Shown here piece after piece: positions 44,977 to 57,500 of a DNA stretch of 64,000 bases (positions are counted from its first letter, which is position 1; every line of letters begins with the position of its first letter). Origin of the DNA: Lomentospora prolificans (lineage: Eukaryota; Ascomycota; Sordariomycetes; Microascales; Microascaceae). A program made the translations under genes and the position numbers. Below the pieces are notes generated by a model. It searched no databases and had not been told where the DNA came from. It worked only from the letters and a program-made list of their open reading frames with translations. The stretch lies in assembly GCA_029532625.1 (NCBI GenBank), contig JARFXM010000005.1, positions 310,001-374,000 of the forward strand. The letters run 5' to 3'.

Positions 44977-47054
44977 ATGGACCCTCTAGCGGCGCAAAAC
45001 GCCTTTTACGACCCAGTCGTCGTCGAAGACGACGCCAAGGATTCCAACACCACTTCCTCAGGCCATCTCCTGTCGCAATCGCCACTCCCGCGGTCTAGAT
45101 CCTTTTCCGACGGTGGCCCGACCGGCCCCAAACTCTCTCCTTCTCCCAACATCGTCGCCTCCTCCTCCCGTCGAACAAAGGACGACATCGCCTTAAAGGA
45201 CACATCAATCTCTACCCCGACCTCCATATCAGCCTCGACCCCCTCGACCCCGTGCCGCGATGAGTTCCCCCGTCGCGGACTCAACCCAGCTGCGCCGTAC
45301 CGAGATTTCTCCTCGCCCGCCGGGCCCTCTTCGTCACACCAGCCCGGGAATCACAGCCCATACCTTGGCGGCCGAGTCCCGCCGCTGAGCCCGAAGCTAG
45401 ACCCTTCGCAGGTCTTTGCGTCGCCCACCAATATCCTGCCTCGTCGATCGAGGGGCTTGGATTTTTCGCGCGCCGCGACGAGTCTTCACCATTCGATGGT
45501 GGCCGAGCAGGAGAGTCCGGACTCTAGTCCCACCATGGGTGGCCGAGCGATGAATATCCCGAGCCGGAGGAGTGGAGATTTCAGCAGTACCGAGCAGTCG
45601 TCGAACTCGCTCTGGTCGGTTATGGGTAGCCAGGAGAGGATGAATCTGTCGGGCTCTCTGGGGAGTGTTCCCGGAATCGTACAGTCTGATTCGTCGTCGA
45701 GCTCGGATGACGACTTTATGGATGAGGACATGGACGAGAGCTACCTTACGACGCCGCAGGCTAAAGCCACCATGTCTATGGGCCCGCAACCGACGCCCTG
45801 GTCTCTGGGAGGCTCGCCCGCTGCGAGTAGCTTGTTGAACTTTCAGCAACGACAGCGACCAAAGAAGCAGCCCAAGCGCCGCCTTCGTGCAGGCCTAGGC
45901 CTTGGCGGCGTCCTTTCAAGTGGCGTGTCAAAGTCACCTCCGAATGGAATGGCTATGGATGTGTCTCACTCAAGACGTGAGAGCATTAGCTGGCAAGCAA
46001 ACCAACTCCACTTGTCTGGTAGTGAGGGCGAGGACACCTCTAAAGGAGACGGATCTTTGGGGACCCCAATCCGCGATCGTAGCGTCATCCGCCGGGTCGT
46101 CACTAGGAGGGGCAATCTCTTTGTAAGTCAGACAAGGTATTATCCGATGTTCCAGAATAATACGCGCTAACACCCAAGCAGCCCAAAACCAAGGGTTTCG
46201 CTCGCATTCGAGCCGCTCTGGCGGAGGAAAGCGCCCCAGTAGAGGCCGACATCTGCCGCGAAGCCGAAGTGGTCCGCCAAGTGCTAGAGAGCGACGTGCC
46301 CGGCCTTAACTACGCCCCTCCGCTCTCCGCCCCTACGACCACCAACTCTTCTCCTGCACTGAAACCTCAGGAAGACCCCGACGACGTTGACGATATGCTC
46401 ACTGACTCGGGCCTCGGCATCTCTTCCAACCCTCGCCAGCAACAGCCCAAGGGCCTACTTCCCAGCGCCCGCCTCCCCTGGGATGCCGCCGAAACCATGA
46501 GCACGTCCAACTCGAGCGCCTACACCACGCCGCCCCTCCCTCCCTTCCGGCCCCGCGGCTCCTCCGCCATCAGCGAAGACATGTCCATGGACTCACCCGC
46601 CGTCGCCGGCTTCGCCGTACCGGGTAGCAACAGCAACGGTGACTCGCAGCGTTCCGATAGCGGCGGGGCCGGCGTCCAGCTAGGGCCGCAACCGCCGTCG
46701 GCTGCCGAAATCACCCGCCGCATCAACAACAAGCGCCGCCGCGACGACGACCTCGACCCCATTGCCCTCAAGCGCCGCGCCGTCAGTCCCAGTATCAGCG
46801 TGCACAACTCGCCCGTCATGCAGAGCCCCATGCAGCGCGACGCCGCGCCGTGGGGTTCCCGGCCCGGGAGCAACAGCGGCGAGAAGGCGGGCGGGAGCAG
46901 CGCCGCGAGCGACTCGGGGAGCGTCAGCGGTAACCCTGGGAACAACGGGTCGGCGGCGGCGGGCGCCGGCAAGTTTGGGCCTGCCAAGGGGCGCGTCGGG
47001 TTCCAGGGCATGGTGGATACGAGCGATGGTATGATGAGGATGAGCATCGAGTAG
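44977..47054 (+). CDS. Large disordered protein, probably nuclear; function unknown
   Basis: Exons 44977-46122 and 46182-47054 (59-nt intron) encode 672 residues. I do not recognise a named family. The sequence is Ser/Pro/Gly-rich and largely disordered, with an acidic run (SSSSSDDDFMDEDMDES, about 232-248), a basic patch (QRPKKQPKRRLRAGLG, about 290-305), and a short block across the splice that looks folded and probably conserved: VIRRVVTRRGNLF joined to PKTKGFARIRAALAEE, then EADICREAEVVRQVLESD. A bipartite-like nuclear signal (NKRRRDDD with ALKRRAV) lies near 565-581. Many SP/TP sites would allow cyclin-dependent kinase control. A transcription or cell-cycle regulator is a guess. The last 100 residues are low-complexity Gly/Ser/Ala. 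Confidence 0.8.
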
Positions 47055-47928
47055 ACCGGCTCTTTGTCTCTCTCTCTACTCATTTCGTTTTCTATTTGTT
47101 GTTTCGTCATCAATTTCTTTTGGCTAGGCATTTACACAACTCTCTCTCTCTCTGTTTCTCTTTTTTCTTTTTTCTCTTTTCTTTTTCTTTTCTTTAACAA
47201 AAACGGAAGGACGGCGAAAAAGAACCAAGGGGATCCGGATTATTTCAAAGGAGCGCTTTAGACTGGCAGCATCATCACCGGCGTTTTGTTCTTTTCTTTT
47301 CTTCTTTGCACCTGGCTCAATTTTTTTTTCCTCACCATGTCGCAACTCGAATTGCCCAACAGAACCTGGTGAGATCAGGAACGTGTTTTCTTTTGTACTC
47401 TTGGGACCTCGATAACAGATGACACAGTTAATATTCATACCATACCATACCATATATATATTTACATGACCTAGTGACTGCGCAGAAGCTTCCATGTCCG
47501 CTTTTTGGGGCCCGTACGACTAACTACTGTATTCGTACTCGGGGGAGGAGTTTATTCCTTTCTGAACTGAAATAGAGGTGAGACTTCTCGGCCGATGACT
47601 AGCTTGTTGGAGCTGTCCGGACACAACTTTTGTGTCCGTGTCGTCCAACTCTTTTGACAAGGTGTGAGGATCGTCCCAAAGGACAATGCTGTGAGATTGT
47701 AGAGCGTAACCGTAAGCCGTGCTCGGCGCATTCTCTTCCCCTCGGATATCGCAGCCAAAGGGCCGACGAACCCCGAAGAATTCAAAAGGTGTTACCCTCG
47801 CCGCGCCCTCCTTCGATATACACGCAGGATATCTACATAAAAGACTCAAATCACCTCGCTTGCCCGCAAAAGGCATATATATAAATCGCCGCGCGGCCCC
47901 CACCCCCTAAAAAAAGCCTACTTCTTCT
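47055..47928. other. Convergent intergenic with pyrimidine microsatellites
   Basis: 874 bases between converging stops. It holds a CT dinucleotide repeat (47140-47153), a long T/C tract (47155-47196), a second one (47287-47335) and a CATAC repeat (CATACCATACCATAC, about 47438-47455). The first two probably lie in the 3' UTR of the upstream gene. No gene is seen. Confidence 0.65.
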
Positions 47929-48684
47929 TCACTCCGCCCCAACCGTATCCAACGGCGCCTTCAACCGGCCCAACTTCTCATCCAAAGCCCTAGCAACCTC
48001 CTCCGCGGTCCTCCTGACAAGCAAGACCCCCTGCGCCCTCACGCTCCCCCCACTGGCCACGCTACTCGCGCCGCCGCTGACAATGCTATCCCCCTCATCC
48101 GGGCTCCCCACCACGCTGCTATTCCCGCCTGGTTCCCCCGCAGCCAGCGAGGCACCATCGTCGCCCGCGCCGCCTCCTCTCTCCGACGGCCCCACACAGA
48201 CGAGCAACAAGCCGCACGCCAGCCTCCGAATCACCACGACACCGGCGCTCAGCTGCACGGTAACCGCGCAAGGCCCTTCCCCCTCCGCCACGCCCGTCTG
48301 CTGCCCTCTCCGCCGCGGCTGGTTGTCGCCATCTCCATTGTCGGAGGAGGCGTCGGAGGAGGCGTCGGCGTTAGCGTCATCGTCGTAGGACGAGGACGAG
48401 GAGAACACGGCGTCACCGCCCCGCGGGGAGAGCGAGGCGCTGAGGGCGTTGGGAACGAGGTGTGTGGCGCACCCGCCGTGCATGGCGACCAGCGAGGAGG
48501 CGACGGTGGCTTGGGCGCGGAGCTCGGCGGCGGATTTGGCGGGCCGTGAGGCGTGGGCGAGGAGGTTGCCTGTTGGGGTGGTGAGGAGGAGGGAGGTGGC
48601 CGAGGTTGGGGAGAGGCGGGTTGCAAGGAAGGAGGTTAGGCGTTTGGTTAGGAGGAGAGGTGGGGTTGCTTGTTGTTGGGCCAT
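47929..48684 (-). CDS. Possible Roadblock/LAMTOR-like protein with long low-complexity inserts
   Basis: Single exon, 251 residues from ATG 48684 (MAQQQATPPLLLTKRLTSFL). The start resembles a Roadblock/LC7 fold: a helix (LTKRLTSFLATRL), a strand (SATSLLLTTPTGNLLAHAS), a helix (ELRAQATVASSLVAM), then later strands (CAVTVQLSAGVVVIRRLACGLLLVCVG) and a final helix (TAEEVARALDEKLGRL). That order fits Ragulator/EGO-type subunits that anchor Rag GTPases to vacuole or lysosome. Two inserts break the domain: an acidic Ser/Asp stretch (about 100-128) and a Gly/Ser stretch (about 172-210). The family call is from pattern only. The open frame extends 64 codons upstream but contains no ATG there. Confidence 0.55.
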   Translation of the reverse strand: MAQQQATPPLLLTKRLTSFLATRLSPTSATSLLLTTPTGNLLAHASRPAKSAAELRAQATVASSLVAMHGGCATHLVPNALSASLSPRGGDAVFSSSSSYDDDANADASSDASSDNGDGDNQPRRRGQQTGVAEGEGPCAVTVQLSAGVVVIRRLACGLLLVCVGPSERGGGAGDDGASLAAGEPGGNSSVVGSPDEGDSIVSGGASSVASGGSVRAQGVLLVRRTAEEVARALDEKLGRLKAPLDTVGAE

Positions 48685-49114
48685 TTTCTTTTGTTTTTTT
48701 TTTTTTTGGTGGGGGGAAAAATGGCTGTGGTTGCTGTTGTTGTTGTTGTGTAGATGGTCGGATGCGTCGTGCTTGTTCAGGTGTTGTAATCGTATCCCAA
48801 CTGCATATGAGGAGGAGGGAGCTCTGGAGGTCCAGAGCTCACTGGCTACTAGAGCCTGGCTGTTGGAATGGCGCAAACAGTCACAACCAGGTCGAGGCCT
48901 ATGGATTGGGATTGACGATAATTTCCATGTAAACGGGGAGTATAGTCGTCAGCGCAGGGATATATTCGTGTATAAATAGTCGTAATAAGCAGATGTCGGG
49001 AAGGAATCGCGTCTGCTTCCCGGGGACAATATGCCGTTTATGACTGGTGGGCGGAGAAGTGGGTGGTGAGAGGTGGTGAGAGGTGGTGAGGTCACAGTGA
49101 GAGGTGAGGTGAAA
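48685..49114. other. Upstream flank of Roadblock-like gene
   Basis: Promoter side of the minus-strand gene. It contains a TTG/GTT-rich stretch (48728-48750) and a tandem GAGAGGTGGT repeat at about 49064-49090. No gene. Confidence 0.5.
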
Positions 49115-49381
49115 GCCAGCCTGGCAGGTGCATACTTGTAAGACATGGTTGAGCCTGGCTGGCCAAGCCAGGCTCTGAGGTTTAGAGTCCGCCTGCCTGT
49201 CACTGTCAGCCAGCCAGCGAGCCTTTCGTCGCTCGTTATAGAAGGTGGGGTGGTCCATCCATGTACAAGTACCATGTACTATGGCCAGCCAGGCCAGCTG
49301 TACAACAGAGCCAGTTGGCGTCCGTCCGTCCATCTCTCACAAAGCCAGGCTGGCGTTGATGCTTGGTCATGCCTGGCTGGC
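49115..49381. repeat. Cluster of GCCAGGCTGGC-type palindromes
   Basis: Within 270 bases the words GCCAGCCTGGC (49115-49125), AGCCAGGCTGGC (49343-49354), GCCTGGCTGGC (49371-49381) and a CAGCCAGCCAG run (about 49207-49217) recur. A perfect 10-bp inverted repeat, GAGCCTGGCT and AGCCAGGCTC, with a 5-base spacer (49151-49175), could fold as a hairpin. Related words also occur near 6.9, 36.7, 41.8, 50.3 and 57.9 kb, always outside genes. The cluster could be a dispersed repeat, a decayed MITE, or regulatory sites. Confidence 0.6.
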
Positions 49382-51154
49382 TCTCTGATAATTATTTGAC
49401 ACGACGCCAGCAGTCCAAGTCACTCCAATGGGCAAAACTCTGGCACGACACTGTGAAGCACGCGAACCCGACGTCGTCGCTGACGGCGAAGCGGGCCAAC
49501 GATCTACAAAGTGACGGAAACTCGCCCAGACGTTAGTCAAAGTGCCCTGGAGACTGTGGCAGGCTGTCTGTGTGAATCATGGACCTCAAATCTACTCCGG
49601 TTCACTCGTATGGTTCTCTTAAAGTCTATCTTTACTCGGACTAATCCCTAACCAGCTATTGCTGGCAATACTACAAAATGGAATCAACCTTGTAATGCGT
49701 GCTCTGACAAGTTTACTCCAGCAAGCGCATTCATAAACCATCAATGTGAGGAACAGCGGCCAAACCCCACAACAGATCGAGGGAGGGCAAAAACTTGTCG
49801 AGGATACTTTGAAATATCTCTCTACACACACACACAGCTCAAATCAGACTCAAGACCTACGCTAACCAACTCACAGAACTCACGCCTGTTGAGACGTAGC
49901 CTCTAGGATAGGCCTCAGGATTGCCTTGCAAGCAGTAATTAAACATGCCAGCCTACATTTCTTTTCTATCCATGTATACGCAGCAAAGTTCTAGTCTGGA
50001 TTATGTACTCCCTGTGGCCGCCCCTCTCGCCCGTTCCTCTCGCCAGCCTTCTCGATCCCTCCTCATTCGAGCACTTGAGCAACACTCGTGGCCATCCTGC
50101 ACAAAAGGGGCAACAAAAGAGGCATGCCAGTTGCACCAGCCCAGATGATGGATTCCTACAAGTCGGCGTAAACCCATCAGATCCAAGAGGCTAGAGTTTC
50201 TTCGGCGGGTACTACCAGACATGAATGCTGATGACAGGATGGAGGAATTCTTAGTGACGATTATACTAGGGGTTATAGGCGTCCATTGCACGTCAGCCAG
50301 CTGGCTAGCCGAAGTCGAGCCCATAGTTGGCTGGTCTGTCCATCGGTATATCAGTGGACTCGGTGGCTGCCTGAGCCCGCCCATGAATCGGGCCCAACAG
50401 TTGGTGTCCATGACTAAAGTAGTTAATCGATTCAGAGTTGTTTAATGCCCCGTTTCACGCCCCTCTGGAACGGCTTTCGAGCCATTCCTGGTGCGGCCAA
50501 ATCCAAGAGTGTTCTAATGTTGCCCATGATTCCATTATTCTAGGGATAACATGAACATTGTGAGTACAATATTGAAGCTTCAAGCTCCATTGCTTCCCAG
50601 TATGTGCCGCTGGCTCTCCAGGTGACCGGCCCTCGGCAGCGCCAGCTCCTCCACCAACATGCTAATATTGATCCATATTGGACCACCACCACCAACCACC
50701 AGCAGAGCAAGCTTGGTGCTCCCTTGCCACAACCACACATTGATCACTTGTGCTCGTCGATGCCATCTTGGAAGGTATCAAGCCAGAGCGACGAGATTGA
50801 CGTTCCCGAGTCCCTGCTCCGAGCCATGCCCTCTATATTCCAGAGTCCACAGGTTACAATATACATGCTCTCTCCGCTTGTGGAGATCGGATAGAAAGGT
50901 AGTACAACAACACGTTCGATGTCGAGTGAAAATAAGAATCCAAAAAAAAAAAAAAAAAAAAAAAGAAAGAAAGAAAGCCAGTCGCCACCATGCAAAATCC
51001 CTCTATCCGCTCCTGTGCTCCTGTCCAAAACTCCATCCGTTTGTCGCTATCGGTCAATGAGAGAGAGAGAGCCCACGCCCAGATCCGCCACCCAAATAGA
51101 CTCCCGTCATGATATATGCATGCCAAAAAATTAGGAATATCCCCATTCTCCCTC
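49382..51154. other. Gene-poor interval with simple repeats
   Basis: No supported gene. An AC repeat lies at 49824-49835. A 23-base A run followed by GAAA repeats lies at 50942-50977, and GAGA at about 51059-51070; the latter two are just past the stop of the minus-strand transcription factor and may mark its 3' flank. Frames of 120-136 codons overlap each other and the simple repeats and are not called. Confidence 0.55.
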
Positions 51155-54100
51155 TCACATAGATACTTCATGCCCACCTCTCCCAATTGGCGTTCGGTCT
51201 CTTGGTTTCTCCACCAGGTCACCGTATCCATCCAGGCTGTTGCCCATCACCTTGACCACCTCGAAGATGTGGGAGCCCCTAAACGTTTCCGCCCATAACC
51301 TCACCACCGCAGCAGCGAGCTGCCGTAACCTCATACTCTCGTTTGGCCCGACAGCCTCTAGCGACCGCCCGCCGGATGCTTGGTGAGATCCCCCAGAGAG
51401 ACTCGGGTCGACAGGGACTGCGAATTCCGTCTCGTCTAACATGCGACGAACCGTGTCCAAGAGATTTCTTTCCTCCATCGTCGGTAGCGCATCGTTATGG
51501 CCGATTGACGACAGCGTCACCAGCCATTTGGACACTAGTAACGCGCATTCAAAGTTGCACACTGTAGACGGACAGCAGTTAGCGTCGATACCCACCCGAT
51601 CCCGGGTGGTTGATTAGACCACTTACATGAGTGCTGTACGCTCCATTCTGACGACTTTGCTCTCGCCACGTAGTTGACCCCCGCTTTTACCAACTGCGAT
51701 AAAGCATGCACTGCCTGGATGAGAGCACGGTGAAGCTTCAGCCCACGGTCAAGCGTCACACCCTCAGCCAGAGCTGCAGCAATGATGACGTGATCTCTCG
51801 TCTCAAGCCCGCGGCTAGGCACCATGTCGGTGCACAACCGAATATACGCCAACCTCAGGAGCGCCGTCGAGTTGAAAGCCATCGGCCCTCCAGGGAACCC
51901 ATCACCCCCTCCCACGAAGCCGCTTTGAGCCGCCGCACGTACCTTGTTTCCGTGTTCAAAGCCCATCTGCCACACCCGGAGGGCCTGCGTCACATTCTCG
52001 ACATCCTCCGGCCTTATCGTGCGCGTGCTTCCTGGTCCGTGAGAAAGCGAGAGTGATGTCTGCTTGAGGAGGTAAATGTGTTGCAGTAGCGCATGAATGA
52101 GCACGTGGTTCCCCAGGGACGAGATCTGTGGAGGCAGCCCCTGCTGCGACCCGCCGAAAAGCCGCGAAAACGCATCATGCACCGTCATGTCTGCCGTCGC
52201 GACGGTTCGATGCGCTTCTTGCCACTGCCATGCTGTCTCGGCTCTCCACAGTCGTGACGGCTGCGGGAGATAGACGTCGAGTTCGGAGGTGAGAAGGAGA
52301 GGTGGGATATTGTACGTAACACTGCAGAGGTTGAAGTAGCAGTACGCAACGAGTTTCGTCCTGATCGCCCCTTCAATTCGTATCCAGCTATCCCAATCCG
52401 GAGCTGCAGATTGGCTTGTTTCGCTCATCGACCCTTCTTCACGCAGGAGCATGGCAAGGTGGCTTTGCAGGGATAAAGATTCGTGTACGATGGCCTTGGG
52501 TCCCCATAGCCCAATGGCAAAAAGAAGTATCACCGCCTGAATAGTCTCAATTCGTGATTGGGGACTTCCTGGGGAACTGCAAACAGACACTGCGCGTTAG
52601 TAACGATAGCATCTACGCATAGAGCAGTGGACGTGCGACTCACAAAGGTTCTCGATGGGTCTCCTTCGTCATCGGCCGGTCCTGCGACGCCGAAGAGAAG
52701 TGATGCCTGTATCCGGCGCTCGGCGACGGCCTTGTTGAATTGGGGCTATACGCCGCTGCCGTCGGTAACAGGGCGTACATTTCGTTCGAGTCCCTGCGCC
52801 GTATTTGCTCCAACGCGATCGCCCTAGCGGCATACCATAACCCGTAACCCCGGTTGTTTTCGAAACGGTACTGCGCGCCTACCGCTAGGATCGCGAGCAG
52901 CAGTTCTGGGGCGACTTCAACCAGCGATATTGTCGGGAGATGTAAGAAGGGAAGGTGCTCGTGGAAACCCGTGATATAGCCTTCAACAAAACGGATCAAC
53001 GTGTGCCGCGAGGGAAAGACAAAATCATTCGGCAATACGGACGAAAACTCGTCAATACGCCCCTTCAATACAGTGTGATCCCCTGGCGAAATTCGCAGCC
53101 GAAAAGTCCTTGTAGAGTCGTCGGAAAATCGAGATTGACCATCGGCCGCGTTTTCACGTGGGTCTTGCTGCATCGAACCTAACCGTGATGTGAACTGGGA
53201 GCTAGCCTTAGTAGCGCCACTCTTGCCTGCCCAGGATCCGTGCTGTTGCTCCGGGTCAAAGGGCGGTGGTAGGAAGTGGGAAGACGACGTGAGCTCGTCA
53301 AAGAAGTTGTACTCATTAAAAGACATAGACGCCGTTTGAGATACGAAGCCAGCCGAGAGAACCGCCGGCTCTTCGCGTTGCCTTGTTGGGTATGGCGCCG
53401 TAGATGGGTGCCCGTCGTATCCTTGATGCCTCATCCTTGGGCCACCGGCTGGTTGCTGAGCATGCGAAAGATCCGTCATCATGCCTTGCATAGGATTGAC
53501 CTCGCTCGCCAACGCAGCGTCAGATAAGAGATCCAGATTGCACGGCGCATTTCTCGGCTGTACACGGACATCCTGGGGTATGTTTGTCACAGGTGCAGGT
53601 GCGACCGATTCTGCAAGGTAGGACTGAGGGGGAGGAGGCCCAGGTTGTGGCATACTGAGTACCTCACCGTCCGGCACAGGCGCAGGCTGAACCATAGCCG
53701 ATGAGGATGGCTTCCTCGGTCGGTTGGCGTCTTTGTTGCCATCGTTGAGATGAACAAGCTTCTCGTGGCGCACAAGGAGATCGCTGATGTCCATATAAGC
53801 ATATCTTCATTGAGACGGGGTTTGGGATGATAGCAAAGTTGAGCGAATAGGACCAGGAACGTAGGGCCACAAGACTGGGAGGACGGAAGGCCACTGAACG
53901 CTGAAAGGGTTATATGCAAGGAAGATTGAATGTTGGGTTGGGTTTTTTGGGGGGGGGGGGCCGCCGTAAAGGGAAAGGAAACAGCAAAGCCGAGGAAATT
54001 GAACAAACGAGGAAAACGGGCAGGAGAAGGACTAGTAAGTGGGAGAGGCGGGTGTGTGGTCGGGTCGGCACATGATAAATTAAGGTTGTTCCAAATGGTA

Positions 54101-54503
54101 CCAGCACGAGAAATAAGTTAAGTAGGACTCACCGTCTACCAAACGTTTTCCCACAACCGTCCCAAGCGCACGCAAAGGGTTTCTCCTTGGTATGAGTCCT
54201 TTCGTGCCTCTGAACGTGCTCTACACGCCTGTGCGATGACTTGCAGGTTAGCAAGCTATCAGTGGGAGGGAGACAGGTAGGCGCTAGAAGGCACCAGGGT
54301 AGTGCTCACCTGAACCGTTTGTTGCAATACTTGCATGGTAGGGTTTTTGGTTTGAGATGCCTACTTTCGCCGCTCTCCCCTGCGTTGGTGGATGCGGGAG
54401 CAGCAGCAATGCCATTACCTATTGAGTGGTGTCCCGGAGCAGAGCTAGCGAGAGGGGCCCCAGTGTGCGGGTTTGGCCCTTCTATGGATTGGAGTGGCAT
54501 CAT
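51155..54503 (-). CDS. C2H2 zinc finger transcription factor with fungal_trans domain
   Basis: Five exons, 54503-54310, 54228-54133, 53783-52644, 52576-51627 and 51561-51155, encode 928 residues. Two tandem C2H2 fingers are rebuilt across splices: C57/C60/H73/H77 (CKYCNKRFRRVEHVQRHERTH) and C85/C90/H103/H108 (CAWDGCGKTFGRRDLLVRHE). The linker HTKEKPF is the usual type. A Gln/Pro-rich region follows (about 110-290), then a fungal_trans regulatory domain from about 350 (FHEHLPFLHLPTISL, LLLAILAVGAQYRFENNRGYG, IQAVILLFAIGLWG). This layout is that of AmdX/ADR1/Klf1-like regulators of carbon, nitrogen or stress responses; targets are unknown. Each junction restores frame: exon 3 begins at the C of an Arg codon, which removes the ATG at 53794 as a start. 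It is preceded by the largest gene-free tract in the window. Confidence 0.92.
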
Positions 54504-57500
54504 TAGGTAGAAGGAGTGTGTGCTGGGAGGAAGCCTCAGTCACGCAGCACGCAGGGTGTTAGAAGGGGGGGGGGGGAAGAAGAGCCGGTGGCGGCGAGCA
54601 AGAGGGGGAAACCGGCCTGGTTGTACCAGCAGGAAATAGGGCGTTTTGCGGGGGTGATATGGGTTATGAAGGGTGAATGCCGTCTCCGTGACGGAGTATC
54701 AGGGGGGGGGAAAGGAATATTCTTGATTCCTTACTGATACCCCTCAATCCCCCCCTTCTCTCCTAGCCGGGGCGGAAGAAGGGCGGTCTGGTAAGCCCTG
54801 GTAAGCCAAGCGCAAGAGTGACCAACACGACCTCTTTGGGAAGCGCTGGTCAAAGAGAGTTGGAAGCGGAAGTCGCGTCACACGAAGGCCTGTGATTTAG
54901 GAGCTCGCGGGGCGCGGTCAGAGGTTATTCACGCCTGTTGATGGTGGGCCGAGGCTCAGAGACTCGACGTTGAAAGTGGCTCGAAGCTTGTGCGCGCGTG
55001 AATGCGGGTAGAAGCTTCGCTGGCGTGCGATGACGGCAAAGGTTATCCTCTTGTCAATCTGCTGGCGTGGACGGCTCGAGGGTTGCGGGCGGCGAGGAGA
55101 GGCAGTGTCAACCATCCGTATAAGGAGACAGGAGATATGCATGGGAATGAGTATAATAACGAGGAGTCAACTTGGATAAATGATCATATTAGAGCAAAAA
55201 GGGCGTCGGCAGGGGGTGAGAAGTGGAAGGGCGGGGAATAAGTGGACAGAACCCTGAGATGGGGAAGAGAAGGGGGAAAGCTGAACAGAGAAGCACCCGA
55301 GCGGTGACGAGGAGGAGAGGTGGAGAAGGAAGGAGACAGGACAAGCTCCAAAAACGCCGCGAGCTCGGACAAGAGTTAGAGCGAAGTTGTCTCGACCCAG
55401 CCTCGTCCCTCAACCAAAGACTCGGCCCAAGGTCACTAACAAAAAGAGCCCGACATAAATGGGGAGAAGACCGCCCTGCTTTCTCAGTCTCTTCGTTCTC
55501 ACGTCTCTCATTCCTCTTGCGCTCTCTCCGTCTCGCTGTAGGGGATGCGGTGCATGCACCCGGGCAGATCTTAACTCGAAGCTATTATCAGATGCTTGTA
55601 ACTCGAGCAATAGCTTTAGATCCTATGTGGGGAACAGGAATGGGAAATCCGGGGGAGAGGAGAACGCAGATGAGGAGCGAAGAGGATCGATGCACCAGGT
55701 ACATGTACTCGAAGCGAGGTCAACTGGGTTTGGAAATGGTAAAGTCTAGATGAGCATCTTTGAGGAGGGAGAGGGAGAGGGAGAAGGTGCGAACGCCAGG
55801 GCAGGTCCAGTGTTGCAGAGCAGATGCAGAACGGGCAGGCATTGCATGTCATACAGCTGGCCAAGGAAGCAAAAGGACAATAGTGTTAGTGGTGTGTAGC
55901 GTCTGTGGAGAGAGGTACCCGATACACGGTCGAGTAGGGCAGGTGCGAAAAGGGCCGCGGTGCCCCATGGGGTTCATCTCCAATGCGGAGAACTCAGCTT
56001 TTCAAAAGAGAAAACGGGGTTACATGTGGGGGAGGAGAGGGGGCGGGCGGGGATGAGGCCAATCACGCATGGTTCCGAGGTGACTTTTGATGGAATGAAA
56101 GGACGAACGAATCGAACACACACCCACGAAAGCCGATACATTGTCTTCCCTTTCTCCCCGTCTGGTACTCGTTGTTTTTAAACCCCCCCAATTGAGCCCG
56201 CCTGTTGCGCCATAATAAAAACCTTGCTACCTGCCCAAATCCGGACGCGTTCCAGTCTTCTACTATAGAGAGAGACCAAAGATAAATTCTCTGCCGTAGC
56301 GTAGCCATGACGAAGCTGTGTTCAATTGGCGGCTCTACCCTGAGGATCGGCAGCCCAGAATATACCCCTCATCAATGATGTGCCTGATTCTGTCCAGCAC
56401 ATTAGAGTTTTGTTGGTGAGTAATAATAGTGATGGACTGACACCGGCAGCGTCGCGGGAGACAGTCCGTGCAGCGTTCCCTTTGCAAACGTGGCCAATTT
56501 CTATCGGGGGCCGAATGCGTGGGATATGGCAGCTCATGCCAGACATTGGCGTGGGTGCGCATTCCAGTCGCAAGAAGCGTTAAAGACAGGGCAAGCACAC
56601 GCTCTACCCTGGTCACCCAGGTGCGGCACCTTTGCGTCCAGGGACATGAGCTGGAAATTGAGTCCGTTTACCGCCGCGGAGCGTTGCTCGACGCCGAGGT
56701 CGACACATGTTAAGAGGCTGGTGGTTTAAAAAAATCCTCGGGGAGGAGCCACAAGACGGCAAAGCCAGAAACAGCTTCGTCCAGACGGATAGCGTTCCCC
56801 GAGCTTGGAGCTAGCTTAAATTCCACCACTGAGCTAGTGCCCACCTCCCGGCCGGATTGTGAAGACGGGAATTGCTGCTGGCTGTGGACCACCAGACCCC
56901 ATCAAAAAGCACAGATTGTCAACAGTGGCCCACTATGTTTTTGCCCCTGTTAGACCTTGGAACAGCACTCTGTTAGCGTAGTGAGGGGAAAGAAACGGGA
57001 TTGTGTCAAGGCACGCGGAGACAGGGAAAGCCTTTGTGGAGGGGGACCCAATTCCGTGTCTGCGCGTTCAGCCGAGGGATGATCGCAAAGACATGGTGGC
57101 CGTGCGTGCCTCTGGTTCTGGTCAATATTTTTCAGATGAGCGGTGGCTATGACCAATGGATCCAAAATAAGTTTAGATCTCACGGAATGGGTGCAAGAAA
57201 GTATAGAATCACGGAATGTCGGTCCTCTGGCGCTGTCCAAGAGCCCGCGCGGTCCGGAACACCCGGCCGACAGCCAGCCCTTGCTCACTCTTCAGAGATC
57301 AATTGAGACCTGCTGTCCCCTCTCCTTCGTGGCAGCGAGACGAGTTGCACTTCAGCTGATGCTCAGCGGTATGGAGTTGCAAGGGCACAATGCAGAAAAA
57401 TTTTCATGTGCAACGTCACAAACCTGGGAAAGCCCAGGAGGGAGCAACGCCTCATGGAATGAAACTAGAAGTACCAGCAGGTTAACAACAAATGGGGTTC

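Noticed and set aside
46520..47131. 203-codon minus-strand frame
   Set aside because: Opposite the low-complexity end of the disordered nuclear-type gene.
53792..53794. ATG as start of the C2H2 regulator
   Set aside because: It lies in the intron just before the acceptor at 53784; using it would lose both zinc fingers, which splice in frame from upstream exons.
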